A DNA stretch of 64,000 bases from Nitratidesulfovibrio sp. (GCF_040373385.1 NZ_JBDXXH010000003.1:248001-312000), one strand, 5' to 3'. Positions 9,165-19,355 are shown, counted from the stretch's first letter. A program made the numbers and translations. The notes: generated by a model from the letters alone, not told the origin.

Positions 9165-12067
9165 GCGTCGTGCTCCGTAAGCGGGGCCGGGTGCTCCCGG
9201 TCCGCCGCAGGCAGGTGAAGGGTGAATACCGCGCCGCGCGCCAATTCGGCCAATCCCGCCAGTTCCGTCAGTTCTGCCAGTTCCGCCAGTTCTGCCCGTT
9301 CCGCCAGTCCCGCCAGTCCCGTCAGTCCCGGCAGCCCTGCCAGTCCGGGGATGCGGCCCGGCGCATCGGGCGCATCAGGTGAATCAGGCGCGGACCCGAC
9401 GGCGTGGCCGGATTGGTTGATCGGGGCATAATCGGTTTCGGCGGCCTCGGCGAAAAGGGCGGCCAGATCAACCCGGCAGGCCAGGCCGCCCATGGCGGCG
9501 GGCGCAAGGTCCGCCGGGGTCAGGTTGCGCGCCTCGATGCGCCCGCCCATGTCCCGCATGATGCCGAAGACCACGGCCAGGCCCAGCCCCGTGCCGCGTC
9601 CGGCGGCCTTGGTGGTGAAGAACGGGTCGAACAGTCGGGGCAGGTGCTCTTCCGGGATGCCGGGGCCGTTGTCGATGACGTGTACCACCACCTCGTCCTG
9701 TCCCGATGGGTCGGCCAGGCGGCGCGCGGACAGCACAACCACCCCGCGTCGCCGGGGGCGCCCCTCGTCCTCTGCGTCGCGCAGGGCCGGGGCGTCGCGC
9801 ATGATCGGCCCGTCGGTTTCCACGGCATCCAGCGCATTGAGCAGCAGGTTGGTGAGAATCTGTTCCAGCCCGCTGCGATCGGCCAGCACCGGCGGCAGCG
9901 GGGCACAGCCGCCGCCTGCCGTTCCGTCCGGCGCATCGGGGGCGCCCGGCGCAACCGGCAGGTCGGGCACGATGCGCGCCCGCGCGGCCCGCGCCCTGGG
10001 CCGGAACACGTCCGCCAGGCCCGCCAGCACGTCGGCCACGTCGCAGGGGCCGCGTTCGGCTTGTTTGGGCCGGGCAAAGTCCAGCAGGTCGCGCACCACC
10101 TTCCGGGCCTGCTCGGTGTGGCGCATGATCACGTCGATGTCCGCCTGGGCCTGCCCGTCGGTGGCGGCGGCGCGCAGCAGGTCGGCGTAGCAGTGGATGA
10201 CCCCCAGCGGGTTGTTGATTTCATGGGCCAGGCCTGCGGCCAGCTTGCCCACGGCCACCAGTTTTTCGTGCTGTTGGACGCGCTCCAGCATGCGGCGTTC
10301 GTCGGTGGTTTCGCGCAGGTAGGCCACGGTGCGCCCGCCCCGTTCCAGCCGCCCCCCCAGCGGGTAGGCGTTCACCGCGAAGGACCGCCCGTCGCGCAGG
10401 GTCACCGCGCGCGACACCGGGCCATCGCCCATGCGCGCGGCGATGTCCGCCGCGTCCAGCAGTTCGGCCAAGCCCGGCCCGCCGATGCCGGTGGCGCCCC
10501 CTTCTCCACCGTTCTCCCCGTCTCCCTTGTCTTCCTTGTTTGGGGCGGACGTCAGTGACCGGGTCAGCCGCCGGGCGGAACTGTTGGCCAGCACCACCCG
10601 GCCATCGCCGCCCAGCAGCAGCAGCGGGTCGGAAATGCCCTCGAAGATGGAATCCAGCAGGGCGTTCTGGCGCAGCAGGTTGTCCAGCGCGTCCAGGTTG
10701 TCCATGGCGATGCCAAGCTGCCGCCCCACGGCCTGGGCCAGGTCCGCCGTGCCGGGGCCGCTGGCGTGGTCCGCGTCCCAGAACAGGCACAGCAGGCCGC
10801 GCGTGGTGTCGCTGGTCTGCACCGGGATGAACCAGGCGCGCGCGGTCAGGCGCGGGGTGCCCTCCGCCGCCATGTCGTGCCAGTCGGGGGGCAGTTCCGG
10901 GCGCACCGCGCGGTCGGGCCAGGCGTGGAAGTCGCTGGCCGAGAGCACGCAGGCGTAGGCCGCCCGGTCCGCCCCGAAGCGCCGCGCAATGAGCGCCAGC
11001 GAGGCAGCCAGCAACTCGCCCTTGCCGCTGCTGCGGTTCAGGCGGTCCAGCAGACCCACGAACAGCTCCACGTCGGTTCGCCGGGCCGTGGCCTCGGTGG
11101 CAAGGTCCACGGTGCGTTCGTGCACCATGCCTTCCAGGTTGGCCGCGTAGTCGCGCAGCTTGGCCCGCGCCTCGCTCAGGTGCAGGGCCAGCGATTCCAT
11201 GTCGCCCAGCAGGTCGTCGATGCCCACGTCCGGGTGGCCGCGCCGGGGCATGGTCATGTCCGCCTCGTCCGGGAAGTGGCGGCGCATCACCCCGCCCATG
11301 CGGCGCAGGTTGTGCACCACCAGCCGATTGAAGAACACGTGGATCACCGCGAACAGCACCAGCGCCCCGCCCGCGAACAGCACCCCGAACGACGTCACCG
11401 CATCGGTCATGCCGCTGACGGCCTGGTCCATGGGCAGGGCCACCATGGTCATGCCCGCAAGGTCGCCGGTCTTGCGCCAGAAGCCGCGCTCCGACCCGTA
11501 CATGGCCAGCAGCACGGGCGGGGCCAGTTCCGGGTCGCCATGGCAGCGCAGGCACGAGGCTTCGAAACGCACCGGCTTTGCGGTGATGAACAGCCGTTCA
11601 CCGTTTTCTTCGGTTACGTCCTCCACGCGGGTCAGTTCCGGGTCTTCGCGGAACCGTTCGATGAGGGCGCGTTCCAGGTCCGAGGCCTCGTAGGTGGGGT
11701 TGCGCGCGCCCACGGCCACACGCCGGTAGGTGAAGCGGTCGTGGGCCAGGTTGTTGTCGTTCATCACCGCGCGGGTGACGAACGAGGTGGACATGGCCTC
11801 GATGACGAAGGTGTCCTCGGAGAGGGTTCTATACATGGCAGGGCGCAGGGTGTTGCGCACGTAGCTCTGCACCGCCTCGGCCTGCGAGAGAATGAGCGCC
11901 GCGCGGTCGCGGGCCTCGTTTTCCACCAGCCGTTCGAGGTGCATGAACAACGACAGGGCAAAGAACCCGCCCAGACAGGCGAGGATGAGCAGAAGGCCCA
12001 GCAGGAAGCGGGCCTGCAACGAATGGGGCGTGAGTCGGATCACGTGGTTCCTTGCGCGGCGCATCAA
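9161..12067 (-). CDS. Haem-containing transmembrane sensor histidine kinase
   Basis: A 968-residue kinase. Transmembrane helices lie near residues 21-42 and 226-246, flanking a periplasmic domain of the DUF3365/Tll0287-like type with a covalent haem motif CLRCH at 172-176. A redox- or gas-sensing role is inferred. Cytoplasmic parts are a GAF-like region (about 340-480), a PAS domain (about 490-600) with acidic insertions, HisKA with the phospho-acceptor in GLAHEINNPLGV near 614, and an HATPase domain (LLLNALDAVE; VIDNGPGIPEE; GRGTGLGLAVVFG). An unusual linker of about 90 residues, ending in Leu-Ala-Glu-rich tandem repeats, is inserted before the final strand GAVFTLHLP. It overlaps the response regulator gene by 4 bp. 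Confidence 0.9.
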   Translation of the reverse strand: MMRRARNHVIRLTPHSLQARFLLGLLLILACLGGFFALSLFMHLERLVENEARDRAALILSQAEAVQSYVRNTLRPAMYRTLSEDTFVIEAMSTSFVTRAVMNDNNLAHDRFTYRRVAVGARNPTYEASDLERALIERFREDPELTRVEDVTEENGERLFITAKPVRFEASCLRCHGDPELAPPVLLAMYGSERGFWRKTGDLAGMTMVALPMDQAVSGMTDAVTSFGVLFAGGALVLFAVIHVFFNRLVVHNLRRMGGVMRRHFPDEADMTMPRRGHPDVGIDDLLGDMESLALHLSEARAKLRDYAANLEGMVHERTVDLATEATARRTDVELFVGLLDRLNRSSGKGELLAASLALIARRFGADRAAYACVLSASDFHAWPDRAVRPELPPDWHDMAAEGTPRLTARAWFIPVQTSDTTRGLLCLFWDADHASGPGTADLAQAVGRQLGIAMDNLDALDNLLRQNALLDSIFEGISDPLLLLGGDGRVVLANSSARRLTRSLTSAPNKEDKGDGENGGEGGATGIGGPGLAELLDAADIAARMGDGPVSRAVTLRDGRSFAVNAYPLGGRLERGGRTVAYLRETTDERRMLERVQQHEKLVAVGKLAAGLAHEINNPLGVIHCYADLLRAAATDGQAQADIDVIMRHTEQARKVVRDLLDFARPKQAERGPCDVADVLAGLADVFRPRARAARARIVPDLPVAPGAPDAPDGTAGGGCAPLPPVLADRSGLEQILTNLLLNALDAVETDGPIMRDAPALRDAEDEGRPRRRGVVVLSARRLADPSGQDEVVVHVIDNGPGIPEEHLPRLFDPFFTTKAAGRGTGLGLAVVFGIMRDMGGRIEARNLTPADLAPAAMGGLACRVDLAALFAEAAETDYAPINQSGHAVGSAPDSPDAPDAPGRIPGLAGLPGLTGLAGLAERAELAELAELTELAGLAELARGAVFTLHLPAADREHPAPLTEHDA
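9239..9347. repeat. Degenerate 9-bp tandem repeat inside the kinase gene
   Basis: About twelve units related to CCAGTTCCG or CCAGTCCCG follow one another. On the coding (minus) strand they give the run LAGLPGLTGLAGLAERAELA and its continuation. Because 9 bp is three codons, copy-number change keeps the frame. The repeat lies in a loop of the ATPase domain, where length variation should be tolerated. Confidence 0.85.
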
Positions 12068-12246
12068 TACATGAAGGGGGCAGCGACAGGCCTGCTTCGC
12101 CAGTTCGGGCGGTTCCGTTCAGGTGGTTCGGCCAGGTGGTCCGGTGCAGGCGGGGCCTGTCCGGCGGTCGTTCAGGTTGGCATGCCCGCGCGGTTGGGCC
12201 GTCAGTGGCGCCGCATGGCCGATGTCTAGCACAGGCGGGGCAAAGG

Positions 12247-12261
12247 GCAACCTGCGTGCCG
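12247..12261 (-). promoter_or_regulatory. Candidate sigma-54 promoter for the sensor kinase operon
   Basis: On the minus strand the sequence reads CGGCACGCAGGTTGC, which keeps the GG-N10-GC core and matches the TGGCACG-N4-TTGC consensus at all but the first base. It lies about 180 bp upstream of the kinase start, which would make the two-component operon depend on the same sigma factor its own regulator activates. This is inferred from sequence only. Confidence 0.5.
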
Positions 12262-12467
12262 CAATCTGCGTTGCATCGGCTGCGGGTGCTGCCGCGAGTT
12301 AGCAGGCAGGCTCGTGCCAGACTTGCGCAACCTTCCGTAATTCATGATTCCGGATGCCTCCGGGCCAAATGGTCCGCGTCTTGCTGAAGGGGTGGGCACT
12401 ATCCGGCGCCCGGCCACTGGTCGTGCACCGGCAAGGGACAAGGAAAAGGGACGATGCACCGGCGGGC

Positions 12468-12544
12468 CATGCCCGCGCCATGCCCACAGCATGCTCGCGT
12501 CATGCCCGCGTCATGCTCGCAGCATGTTCGCAAGATGGGCGCGG
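12468..12544. repeat. Seven 11-bp tandem repeats upstream of the YeiH-like gene
   Basis: Units related to CATGCCCGCGT start at 12468, 12479, 12490, 12501, 12512, 12523 and 12534; the last is degenerate. The period of 11 bp is about one helical turn, so every unit presents the same face. The array ends about 60 bp before the start codon at 12605. The 12068-12604 gap holds this array, the candidate sigma-54 site, and nothing else I can identify. Confidence 0.85.
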
Positions 12545-12604
12545 CGGGGTGACACGTCGGGGCATCCGTTCACAGGTCACGCAACCCCCAGGAGATGCAA
12601 CGCA

Positions 12605-13714
12605 ATGGAAGACAAGGGGCTTTTCGGTAAGATACTGGCCATCGTGCCCGGTCTCGCGGTGATGATCGGCACGCTGTACGTGCTGCGCGTGTACGTGGAG
12701 CCGTGGATGAAGGACGCCGTGGTGTTCGGCAGCAAGGGCTGGCTGGTGCAGGTGCTGAGCCTGAACTACATCCTGCTGTCCATCCTGACGGGCATGTTCT
12801 ATCGCAACATCCTGTTCGGCGGAAAGATTCCCGCCTGGGCGGAGGAAGGCTTCCGCACCACCCGCCTGTTCATCAAGACCGGCGTCATCATGCTGGGTTC
12901 GCTGTACACCTTCGACAAGCTGCTGAAGGTCGGCGGCGTGGCCATCACGCTCATCGTGGCCTTCGTGTTCGGCACGGCCATCTTCGTGCTGTGGCTGGGC
13001 AAGCGCCTGGGCGCCGACCGTTCCGTCACCGCCACCATGGCCGCCGCCTGCGGCGTGTGCGGCGTTTCCGCCGCCGTGGCCACCGCGCCCGGCGTGCGCG
13101 CGAAGCCGGTGGACCTGGCCCTGTCCATCGCCACCATTCTCGGCTTCGGCATCATGACCATGTTCGTCAGCCCGTTCATCGGCAAGATGCTGTCCCTGTC
13201 GGACTACCAGTTCGGCGCCTGGGTGGGCACGGGCATCCTGAACTCCGGCCAGGTGCTGGCCACCTGCCTTGCCTTCAACCCCAACTTCGCCCCCGGCACC
13301 GCCGTGGCCTATGGCGAAATCTGGAACGTGGTGCGCGTGCTGTGCATTCCGTTCGTGGTGTTCTTCATCACCGCCTGGTACTGGAAGGGCGAGGCCGACG
13401 CCGAACACGTCAGCCTGGCTTCCATCCTTGCCTCCAAGTTCCCCATCTTCGTGCTGGGCTTCATCGGCATGACCGCGCTGTCCTCGCTGCACATCATCGG
13501 CGCCGAAGGCTCCGAGACGCTGCACCTGATGCGCGACGTCATGGCCTGGGTGTTCGGCATCGGCCTCGTGGGCCTTGGCGCGTACATCGACGTGCGCGAA
13601 ATCAAGGCTGCGGGCGGCACGCCGCTGCGCATCGGGCTCATCGCGGGCGTCACCAAGTACGTCATCGCCATGATCATCATCCTGGCCTTCATTCCGAAGG
13701 AAGGCGCCTTCTAG
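12605..13714 (+). CDS. YeiH/UPF0324 family putative sulfate exporter
   Basis: A 369-residue polytopic membrane protein with about ten helices. The family signature is clear in CGVCGVSAAVATAPGVRAKP (YeiH members have CGASAIAAT...AK at this place), and a second inverted half contains TGILNSGQVLATCLAFNP. Members are annotated as putative sulfate exporters on slim evidence; another anion or small organic acid is possible. The start is the ATG at 12605 (MEDKGLFGKILAIVPGLAVM), with AGGAG upstream. It is followed after 25 bp by a membrane-anchored lipoyl-like domain protein, so the two probably work together. An 11-bp tandem array precedes it. Confidence 0.8.
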   Translation: MEDKGLFGKILAIVPGLAVMIGTLYVLRVYVEPWMKDAVVFGSKGWLVQVLSLNYILLSILTGMFYRNILFGGKIPAWAEEGFRTTRLFIKTGVIMLGSLYTFDKLLKVGGVAITLIVAFVFGTAIFVLWLGKRLGADRSVTATMAAACGVCGVSAAVATAPGVRAKPVDLALSIATILGFGIMTMFVSPFIGKMLSLSDYQFGAWVGTGILNSGQVLATCLAFNPNFAPGTAVAYGEIWNVVRVLCIPFVVFFITAWYWKGEADAEHVSLASILASKFPIFVLGFIGMTALSSLHIIGAEGSETLHLMRDVMAWVFGIGLVGLGAYIDVREIKAAGGTPLRIGLIAGVTKYVIAMIIILAFIPKEGAF

Positions 13715-13739
13715 GCCCGCCCGCACGAGGAGAACGCAC

Positions 13740-14135
13740 ATGTCCGACAAGAAGAAGTCCCTTACCGTATTCAAGAGCGATCGCCACGAGGACGTGGCCG
13801 CCATCTTCGCTTCCGCCCTCATCGTGGTGGTGGTGCTGACCTACATGGCCTTCATCGTGCCCTCGGTGGGCATCAAGGCCTCGCAGGACGGCAAGCTGGT
13901 GGAGATATTCGTGGCCGAAGGCGCCGACGTGAAGAAGGGCGACAAGCTCTATTCGCTGGAAGTGGTCAAGAAGAAGTGGGTCAACAACGTGATGGAAGAG
14001 AAGGTTGCCGTGGAAAGCTTCACCGCCAAGGCCAACGGCAAGGTGCTGAAGATTTCCGGCAAGCCCGGCGACGCCCTGAAGAAGGGCAAGCAGACCATCG
14101 TGGTGCTTGAGCACGAGAAGGGCACCCTTCCCTAG
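13740..14135 (+). CDS. Membrane-anchored biotinyl/lipoyl-like domain protein
   Basis: A 131-residue protein with one transmembrane helix near residues 22-45 (AAIFASALIVVVVLTYMAFI). A barrel-sandwich hybrid domain of the biotinyl/lipoyl type follows: ASQDGKLVEIFVAEGADVKK, then a turn SLEVVKKKW, and later ANGKVLKISGKPGDALKKGK. The turn carries lysines where a lipoyl or biotinyl Lys would sit, but the motif is not the canonical EAMKM or DKA, so modification is uncertain. It sits 25 bp after the YeiH-like gene and may be an accessory subunit of that transporter. Long-hairpin element B follows directly. Confidence 0.7.
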   Translation: MSDKKKSLTVFKSDRHEDVAAIFASALIVVVVLTYMAFIVPSVGIKASQDGKLVEIFVAEGADVKKGDKLYSLEVVKKKWVNNVMEEKVAVESFTAKANGKVLKISGKPGDALKKGKQTIVVLEHEKGTLP

Positions 14136-14142
14136 CCATCTT

Positions 14143-14270
14143 GGCGCTATGGGCCTTTTGCCCTCTGCCTGCGGTAGAAAGATTTTTTATTCCGGTCGAA
14201 TACCAAAGAGTATACTCCCTTCATAAAAAATCTCTCTTCCTTGGCAGAGAACAAAAATCCTCATAGCGCC
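14143..14270. repeat. Long-hairpin intergenic element B
   Basis: The core at 14193-14220 reads CGGTCGAATACCAAAGAGTA then TACTCCCT. The stem is nearly continuous: GGCGCTATG (14143) with CATAGCGCC (ending 14270), TTTTGCCCTCTGCC with GGCAGAGAACAAAA, and AGAAAGATTTTTTAT with ATAAAAAATCTCTCT. It lies between the lipoyl-like gene and the universal stress gene. A further hairpin (GGCGGGCGGC, 14348-14357, with GCCGCCCGCC, 14363-14372) precedes the stress gene. Confidence 0.85.
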
Positions 14271-14397
14271 AGCAGTTCCAGAACTGCCCATAATAATGGT
14301 GGTCGCGGGGAATCCCCCGACCGCACCATCGCATACGCCAGACATCCGGCGGGCGGCTCAAGGCCGCCCGCCACCCCGCCTACGGAGAACATGCCTC

Positions 14398-14877
14398 ATG
14401 AAGTCGCCCGTTAATTCGTCCGGTAACCCGCCCATGAAGCTGCTGCTTGCCCTTGACGACGGACCCGGCGCACGCCGTGCCGTGGACGAGGCCATCCGCA
14501 TCGCCCGAGAGAAGGGCGCCACCCTGGACGCCCTGTTCGTCATCGACGCCACGTGGGACGTGTTCACCGGGCACGACTGGCTGTCGGGCTGCAATTCGCG
14601 CATCGGCTTTCTGGAATACATGCAGGGGCTGGAAGAGAAGGCGGCGGCGGAAAGCGCGCGCGCCTTCCTGGAACGCAGGGGCGACGTGCCCGGTGCATTG
14701 CTGACCGCTCCCGGCGACGTGGTGGACGTGATCCGCGAGCATGCGGCCAAGGGCTACGACCTGCTGGTGCTGTCCAGTCCGTTCACGCGGGGGCTTGAAG
14801 TGATGCGCGACGCCGTGGCCCGCCTGACCCGCGACGCCCCCTGCGACGTGCTGCTGGTGCGGGCCGCGCCGGAATAA
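14398..14877 (+). CDS. Universal stress protein (UspA family)
   Basis: A 159-residue single UspA domain: the first strand MKLLLALDDGPGARRAVDEA, helix, LDALFVIDATWDVF, and the C-terminal strand-loop YDLLVLSSPF...DAPCDVLLVRAAP. The ATP-type glycine motif G-2x-G-9x-G(S/T) is not intact (LSSPFTRG replaces it), so this is probably a non-nucleotide-binding member. The start at 14398 (MKSPVNSSG) has GGAG ten bases upstream. An internal ATG at 14434 (MKLLLAL) is an alternative that fits the fold better. Its role is unknown beyond general stress adaptation. Confidence 0.8.
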   Translation: MKSPVNSSGNPPMKLLLALDDGPGARRAVDEAIRIAREKGATLDALFVIDATWDVFTGHDWLSGCNSRIGFLEYMQGLEEKAAAESARAFLERRGDVPGALLTAPGDVVDVIREHAAKGYDLLVLSSPFTRGLEVMRDAVARLTRDAPCDVLLVRAAPE

Positions 14878-15081
14878 GCTGCCGTAACCCTTAAGGCTTC
14901 CGGCAGCCCGAATGTTGCGAGCGCCCCGAGTGTTCCGTACTTGCCGGGCACGCGGGCGGCCCGGACGTGGGCCGGGCAACGCCGCCCCCCCCCCTCGCCC
15001 CACATCGGAATTTAGTCGTACGGCCGCTCCTGCCTGCCGCACCCCGTGTCGGGCGGCCGATGCGACTGGCCCACGGGCCCG

Positions 15082-15120
15082 CCGCCGCCGGAGCTGTCTC
15101 CGGCGGCGGTGTCGCTTTTT
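15082..15120 (+). terminator. Intrinsic terminator
   Basis: CCGCCGCCGGAG pairs with CTCCGGCGGCGG around a CTGT loop and is followed by TGTCGCTTTTT. It lies about 200 bp after the universal stress gene on the plus strand. The rest of the 14878-15701 gap holds a 17-bp tandem repeat and a 10-bp palindrome ACAATATTGT (15658-15667) near the liv start; I see no gene. Confidence 0.75.
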
Positions 15121-15187
15121 CGGGGCAACGCGTGCCCACGGCGCGGCAGGGGGGCAGGCGCGTGGGGCTGGGGCAACTTCCGTGAGC

Positions 15188-15250
15188 GGGTGAACCGGCG
15201 CGGCGGGTGAACCGGCGCGGCAGGGGAACCGGCGTGGGCAGGGGAACCGC
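15188..15250. repeat. 17-bp tandem repeat in intergenic DNA
   Basis: Two perfect units GGGTGAACCGGCGCGGC (15188-15204 and 15205-15221) are followed by a diverged unit of 18 bp and a partial one with AGGGGAACCG. No function is apparent. Confidence 0.85.
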
Positions 15251-15701
15251 TGAATCTGCCGTGATGCTCTTGACGGATGAAGCGATGCAGGGGTAGGGCA
15301 GTGCGCCCGGTTTGAAACGAGGGGCGGCGTGGCACCGCACCACGTAGCGCATGCGAGTATCCACCACAGGCAATGGAAATTGCCGCTTCGCCCCATGCGT
15401 GCGGACGCCCCGGATATCGCCAGGGAGGGCCGCACCTCCGGCGCGGGTTTTTCCGCCACGAAGTGGTGCCAAAAATGGCAACGTGCGGTGTGTCACCGAA
15501 ATTTCGTCGAAACATCGGCTAGTTGTCGTAACCGGTAGTATTTGACAGCTTTCCGGATTCCGTGGCATCAAAAAACGTTGGTCGATGGTGGCATTCCTGC
15601 CCGACGCGCTGCATTGCCGTGCGTGCGCGGGGTGGTCGCCGTTGCGGCAATGTCTTTACAATATTGTTCACTCGTTTCGTCAACATTTCGGAGGATCGAG
15701 C

Positions 15702-16820
15702 ATGCGTAAAGGATGGTTCAAGGGCCTTGTTGCGGGTCTTGCCGTGGCCGTTATGGCCTGCCCGGCGTTTGCGGCGGATACCATCAAGTTCGGCGTGGCC
15801 GGTGCCCACAGTGGCGACCTGGCCTCCTACGGGCTGCCCACGGTCAACGCCGCCAAGCTGGTGGCCAAGATGATCAACGCCAAGGGCGGCGTGCTCGGCA
15901 AGCAGGTGGAAGTCATTCCCCAGGACGACCAGTGCAAGCCCGAACTGGCCACCAACGCGGCCACCAAGCTGGTGTCCGACGGCGCCAACGTTGTGCTGGG
16001 CCACATCTGCTCCGGCGCCACCAAGGCCGCGCTTCCCATCTACAAGGAAGCCAACATCGTGCTGATGTCGCCCTCGGCCACCAACCCGGCCCTGACCCAG
16101 AGCGGCGACTACCCCAACTTCTTCCGCACCATCGCCTCTGACGATCAGCAGGCCAAGCTGGGCGTCGATTTCACCATCGACAAGCTGGGCAAGAAGAAGA
16201 TCGCCGTGCTGCACGACAAGGGCGACTACGGCAAGGGCTACGCCGAATACGCCAAGCAGTTCATCGAGCAGGGCGGCAAGGGCACCGTGGTGCTCTTCGA
16301 AGGCGTGACCCCCGGCGCCGTGGACTACTCCGCCGTGGTGCAGAAGATCCGCAACTCCGGCGCCGAAGCCGTGATGTTCGGCGGCTACCATCCCGAAGCC
16401 TCGAAGATCGTGCAGCAGATGCGCAAGAAGCGCATGGACCTGCCCTTCGTGTCCGACGACGGCGTGAAGGACGACACCTTCATCAAGGTTGCTGGCAAGG
16501 ACGCCGAAGGCGTGTACGCCTCCAGCTCCCGCGACGTGAGCACGCTGCCCCTGTACAAGGAAGCCATCGAAGCCCACGTGAAGGAATTCGGCGCCGAGCC
16601 CGGCGCGTTCTACAAGGAAGCCTACGCCGCGTCGCTGGCCCTGCTGAACGCCATCGAAAAGGCCGGTTCCACCGATTCCGCCAAGATCATGAACGCCCTG
16701 CGCACCGAATTCGTTGAAACCTCGGTGGGCAAGATCAAGTTCGACAAGCGCGGCGATGCCGAAGGCGTCGGCTTCTCCATGTACCAGGTGAAGAACGGCA
16801 AGTACGTGGAACTCAAGTAG
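15702..16820 (+). CDS. livK: Branched-chain amino-acid ABC transporter, substrate-binding protein 1
   Basis: A 372-residue periplasmic binding protein of the LivJ/LivK type I fold. The signal peptide MRKGWFKGLVAGLAVAVMAC ends at the ACPAFAAD cleavage site. The mature part follows the family: IKFGVAGAHSGDLASYG, GGVLGKQVEVIPQDDQCKPE, GHICSGATKAALPIYKEANI, and SPSATNPALTQSG in the ligand-binding serine/threonine region. The start at 15702 has a GGAGGATCGAGC leader. It is the first gene of livK-livH-livM-livG-livF, all on the plus strand. Specificity for leucine, isoleucine and valine is the family default and is not proved here. Confidence 0.93.
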   Translation: MRKGWFKGLVAGLAVAVMACPAFAADTIKFGVAGAHSGDLASYGLPTVNAAKLVAKMINAKGGVLGKQVEVIPQDDQCKPELATNAATKLVSDGANVVLGHICSGATKAALPIYKEANIVLMSPSATNPALTQSGDYPNFFRTIASDDQQAKLGVDFTIDKLGKKKIAVLHDKGDYGKGYAEYAKQFIEQGGKGTVVLFEGVTPGAVDYSAVVQKIRNSGAEAVMFGGYHPEASKIVQQMRKKRMDLPFVSDDGVKDDTFIKVAGKDAEGVYASSSRDVSTLPLYKEAIEAHVKEFGAEPGAFYKEAYAASLALLNAIEKAGSTDSAKIMNALRTEFVETSVGKIKFDKRGDAEGVGFSMYQVKNGKYVELK

Positions 16821-16922
16821 TTCTACGGAAAGCATCCGATATGACAGGGGGGCGGGCCAGAGGCCCGTCCCCCGAGTTTTGACAAGGTGCGGCCAGGGCC
16901 GCGCACGTACGGGAAGGCACTA

Positions 16923-17831
16923 ATGGATTGGCAGTATTTCTGGGAACTCTTCTTCGGTGGCCTGACGCGCGGCTCCATCTACGCGCTCATCGCGCTTGGC
17001 TACACCATGGTGTACGGCATCATCGAGCTGATCAACTTCGCCCACGGCGAGGTGTACATGATGGGGGCGTTCACGGCGCTGATAGTGGCCGGGGCGCTGG
17101 GCATCTACGGCTTTCCGGCCCTGGCCATCCTGATCATCGCGGCGGTGGTGGCGGTCATCTACTGTGCCGCCTACGGCCTGACGCTCGAAAAGATCGCCTA
17201 CAAGCCCCTGCGCGATGCGCCGCGCCTCTCGCCGCTCATCTCGGCCATCGGGATGTCCATCTTTCTCCAGAACTACGTCATCCTGGCCCAGACCTCGGAC
17301 TTCATGCCGTTTCCCAACCTGGTGCCGCAGCCCGAATTTCTTGAACCCATCGCGCACATCATGGGCGCCAGCGAGGTGCTGATCATCGTCACCTCCGCCG
17401 TGTCCATGGCCGCGCTGACGCTGTTCATCAAGTACACGCGCATGGGCAAGGCCATGCGTGCCACGGCCCAGAACCGCAAGATGGCCATGCTGCTCGGCAT
17501 CGACGCCGACAAGGTGATCTCGCTCACCTTCGTCATCGGCTCGTCGCTGGCGGCCGTGGGCGGCGTGCTCATCGCCTCGCACGTGGGGCAGGTGAACTTC
17601 GCCATCGGTTTCATCGCGGGCATCAAGGCGTTCACCGCCGCCGTGCTCGGCGGCATCGGTTCCATTCCCGGCGCCATGCTGGGCGGCCTTGTGCTTGGCT
17701 GGTGCGAAAGCTTCGCCACCGGGTACATTTCGAGCGACTACGAGGATGCGCTGGCGTTCGCGCTGCTTGTGCTCATCCTCATCTTCCGGCCTTCGGGCAT
17801 TTTGGGCAAGGCCAAGACCCAGAAGGTCTAG
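16923..17831 (+). CDS. livH: Branched-chain amino-acid ABC transporter permease LivH
   Basis: A 302-residue inner-membrane permease with about eight helices. Family sequence is clear: GGLTRGSIYALIALGYTMVY at the N-terminus, NFAHGEVYMMGAF, the EAA-like loop MRATAQNRKMAMLLGIDADK, and FTAAVLGGIGSIPGAMLGGL near the end. It pairs with LivM to form the channel. The start is the ATG at 16923, six codons before the conserved WELFFGGLTRG stretch; GGGAAGG lies upstream. The stop codon is the first base triplet next to long-hairpin element C, which separates it from livM. Confidence 0.93.
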   Translation: MDWQYFWELFFGGLTRGSIYALIALGYTMVYGIIELINFAHGEVYMMGAFTALIVAGALGIYGFPALAILIIAAVVAVIYCAAYGLTLEKIAYKPLRDAPRLSPLISAIGMSIFLQNYVILAQTSDFMPFPNLVPQPEFLEPIAHIMGASEVLIIVTSAVSMAALTLFIKYTRMGKAMRATAQNRKMAMLLGIDADKVISLTFVIGSSLAAVGGVLIASHVGQVNFAIGFIAGIKAFTAAVLGGIGSIPGAMLGGLVLGWCESFATGYISSDYEDALAFALLVLILIFRPSGILGKAKTQKV

Positions 17832-17978
17832 GCGGCGCCCCCACAAAGTGCCTTTTGTCCTCTGTCTTCGCCAGAACGCCTTTTTATTCCGGTCGGGTAC
17901 GATAAGAGTACGCTCCCTGCATAAAACGTCGTTCTTCCCTGACAGAGAACAAGAATCCCGCTTGTGGCGGCACCGCCC
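17831..17978. repeat. Long-hairpin intergenic element C (livH/livM gap)
   Basis: The core at 17890-17919 reads CGGTCGGGTACGATAAGAGT then ACGCTCCCTGC. Stem pairs are GGCGGCGCCCCCACAAAG with CTTGTGGCGGCACCGCCC, TTTTGTCCTCTGTC with GACAGAGAACAAGA, and AGAACGCC...TTTTTAT with ATAAAACGTCGTTCT. The left arm starts at the livH stop codon. Confidence 0.85.
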
Positions 17979-18107
17979 TATCTGCGGTTACCCGCGTGTT
18001 TCAGGGCCTTCCCTGCCTTGCCTGTGGTAGCCCGCAGACATCGGCCCCTCCCCCCGCCGGATGCCGGAACACGCAGGACACAACGACGCATTCCGAGGAA
18101 AGTCTTC

Positions 18108-19354
<1,247 letters not shown>

Positions 19355-19355
<1 letters not shown>

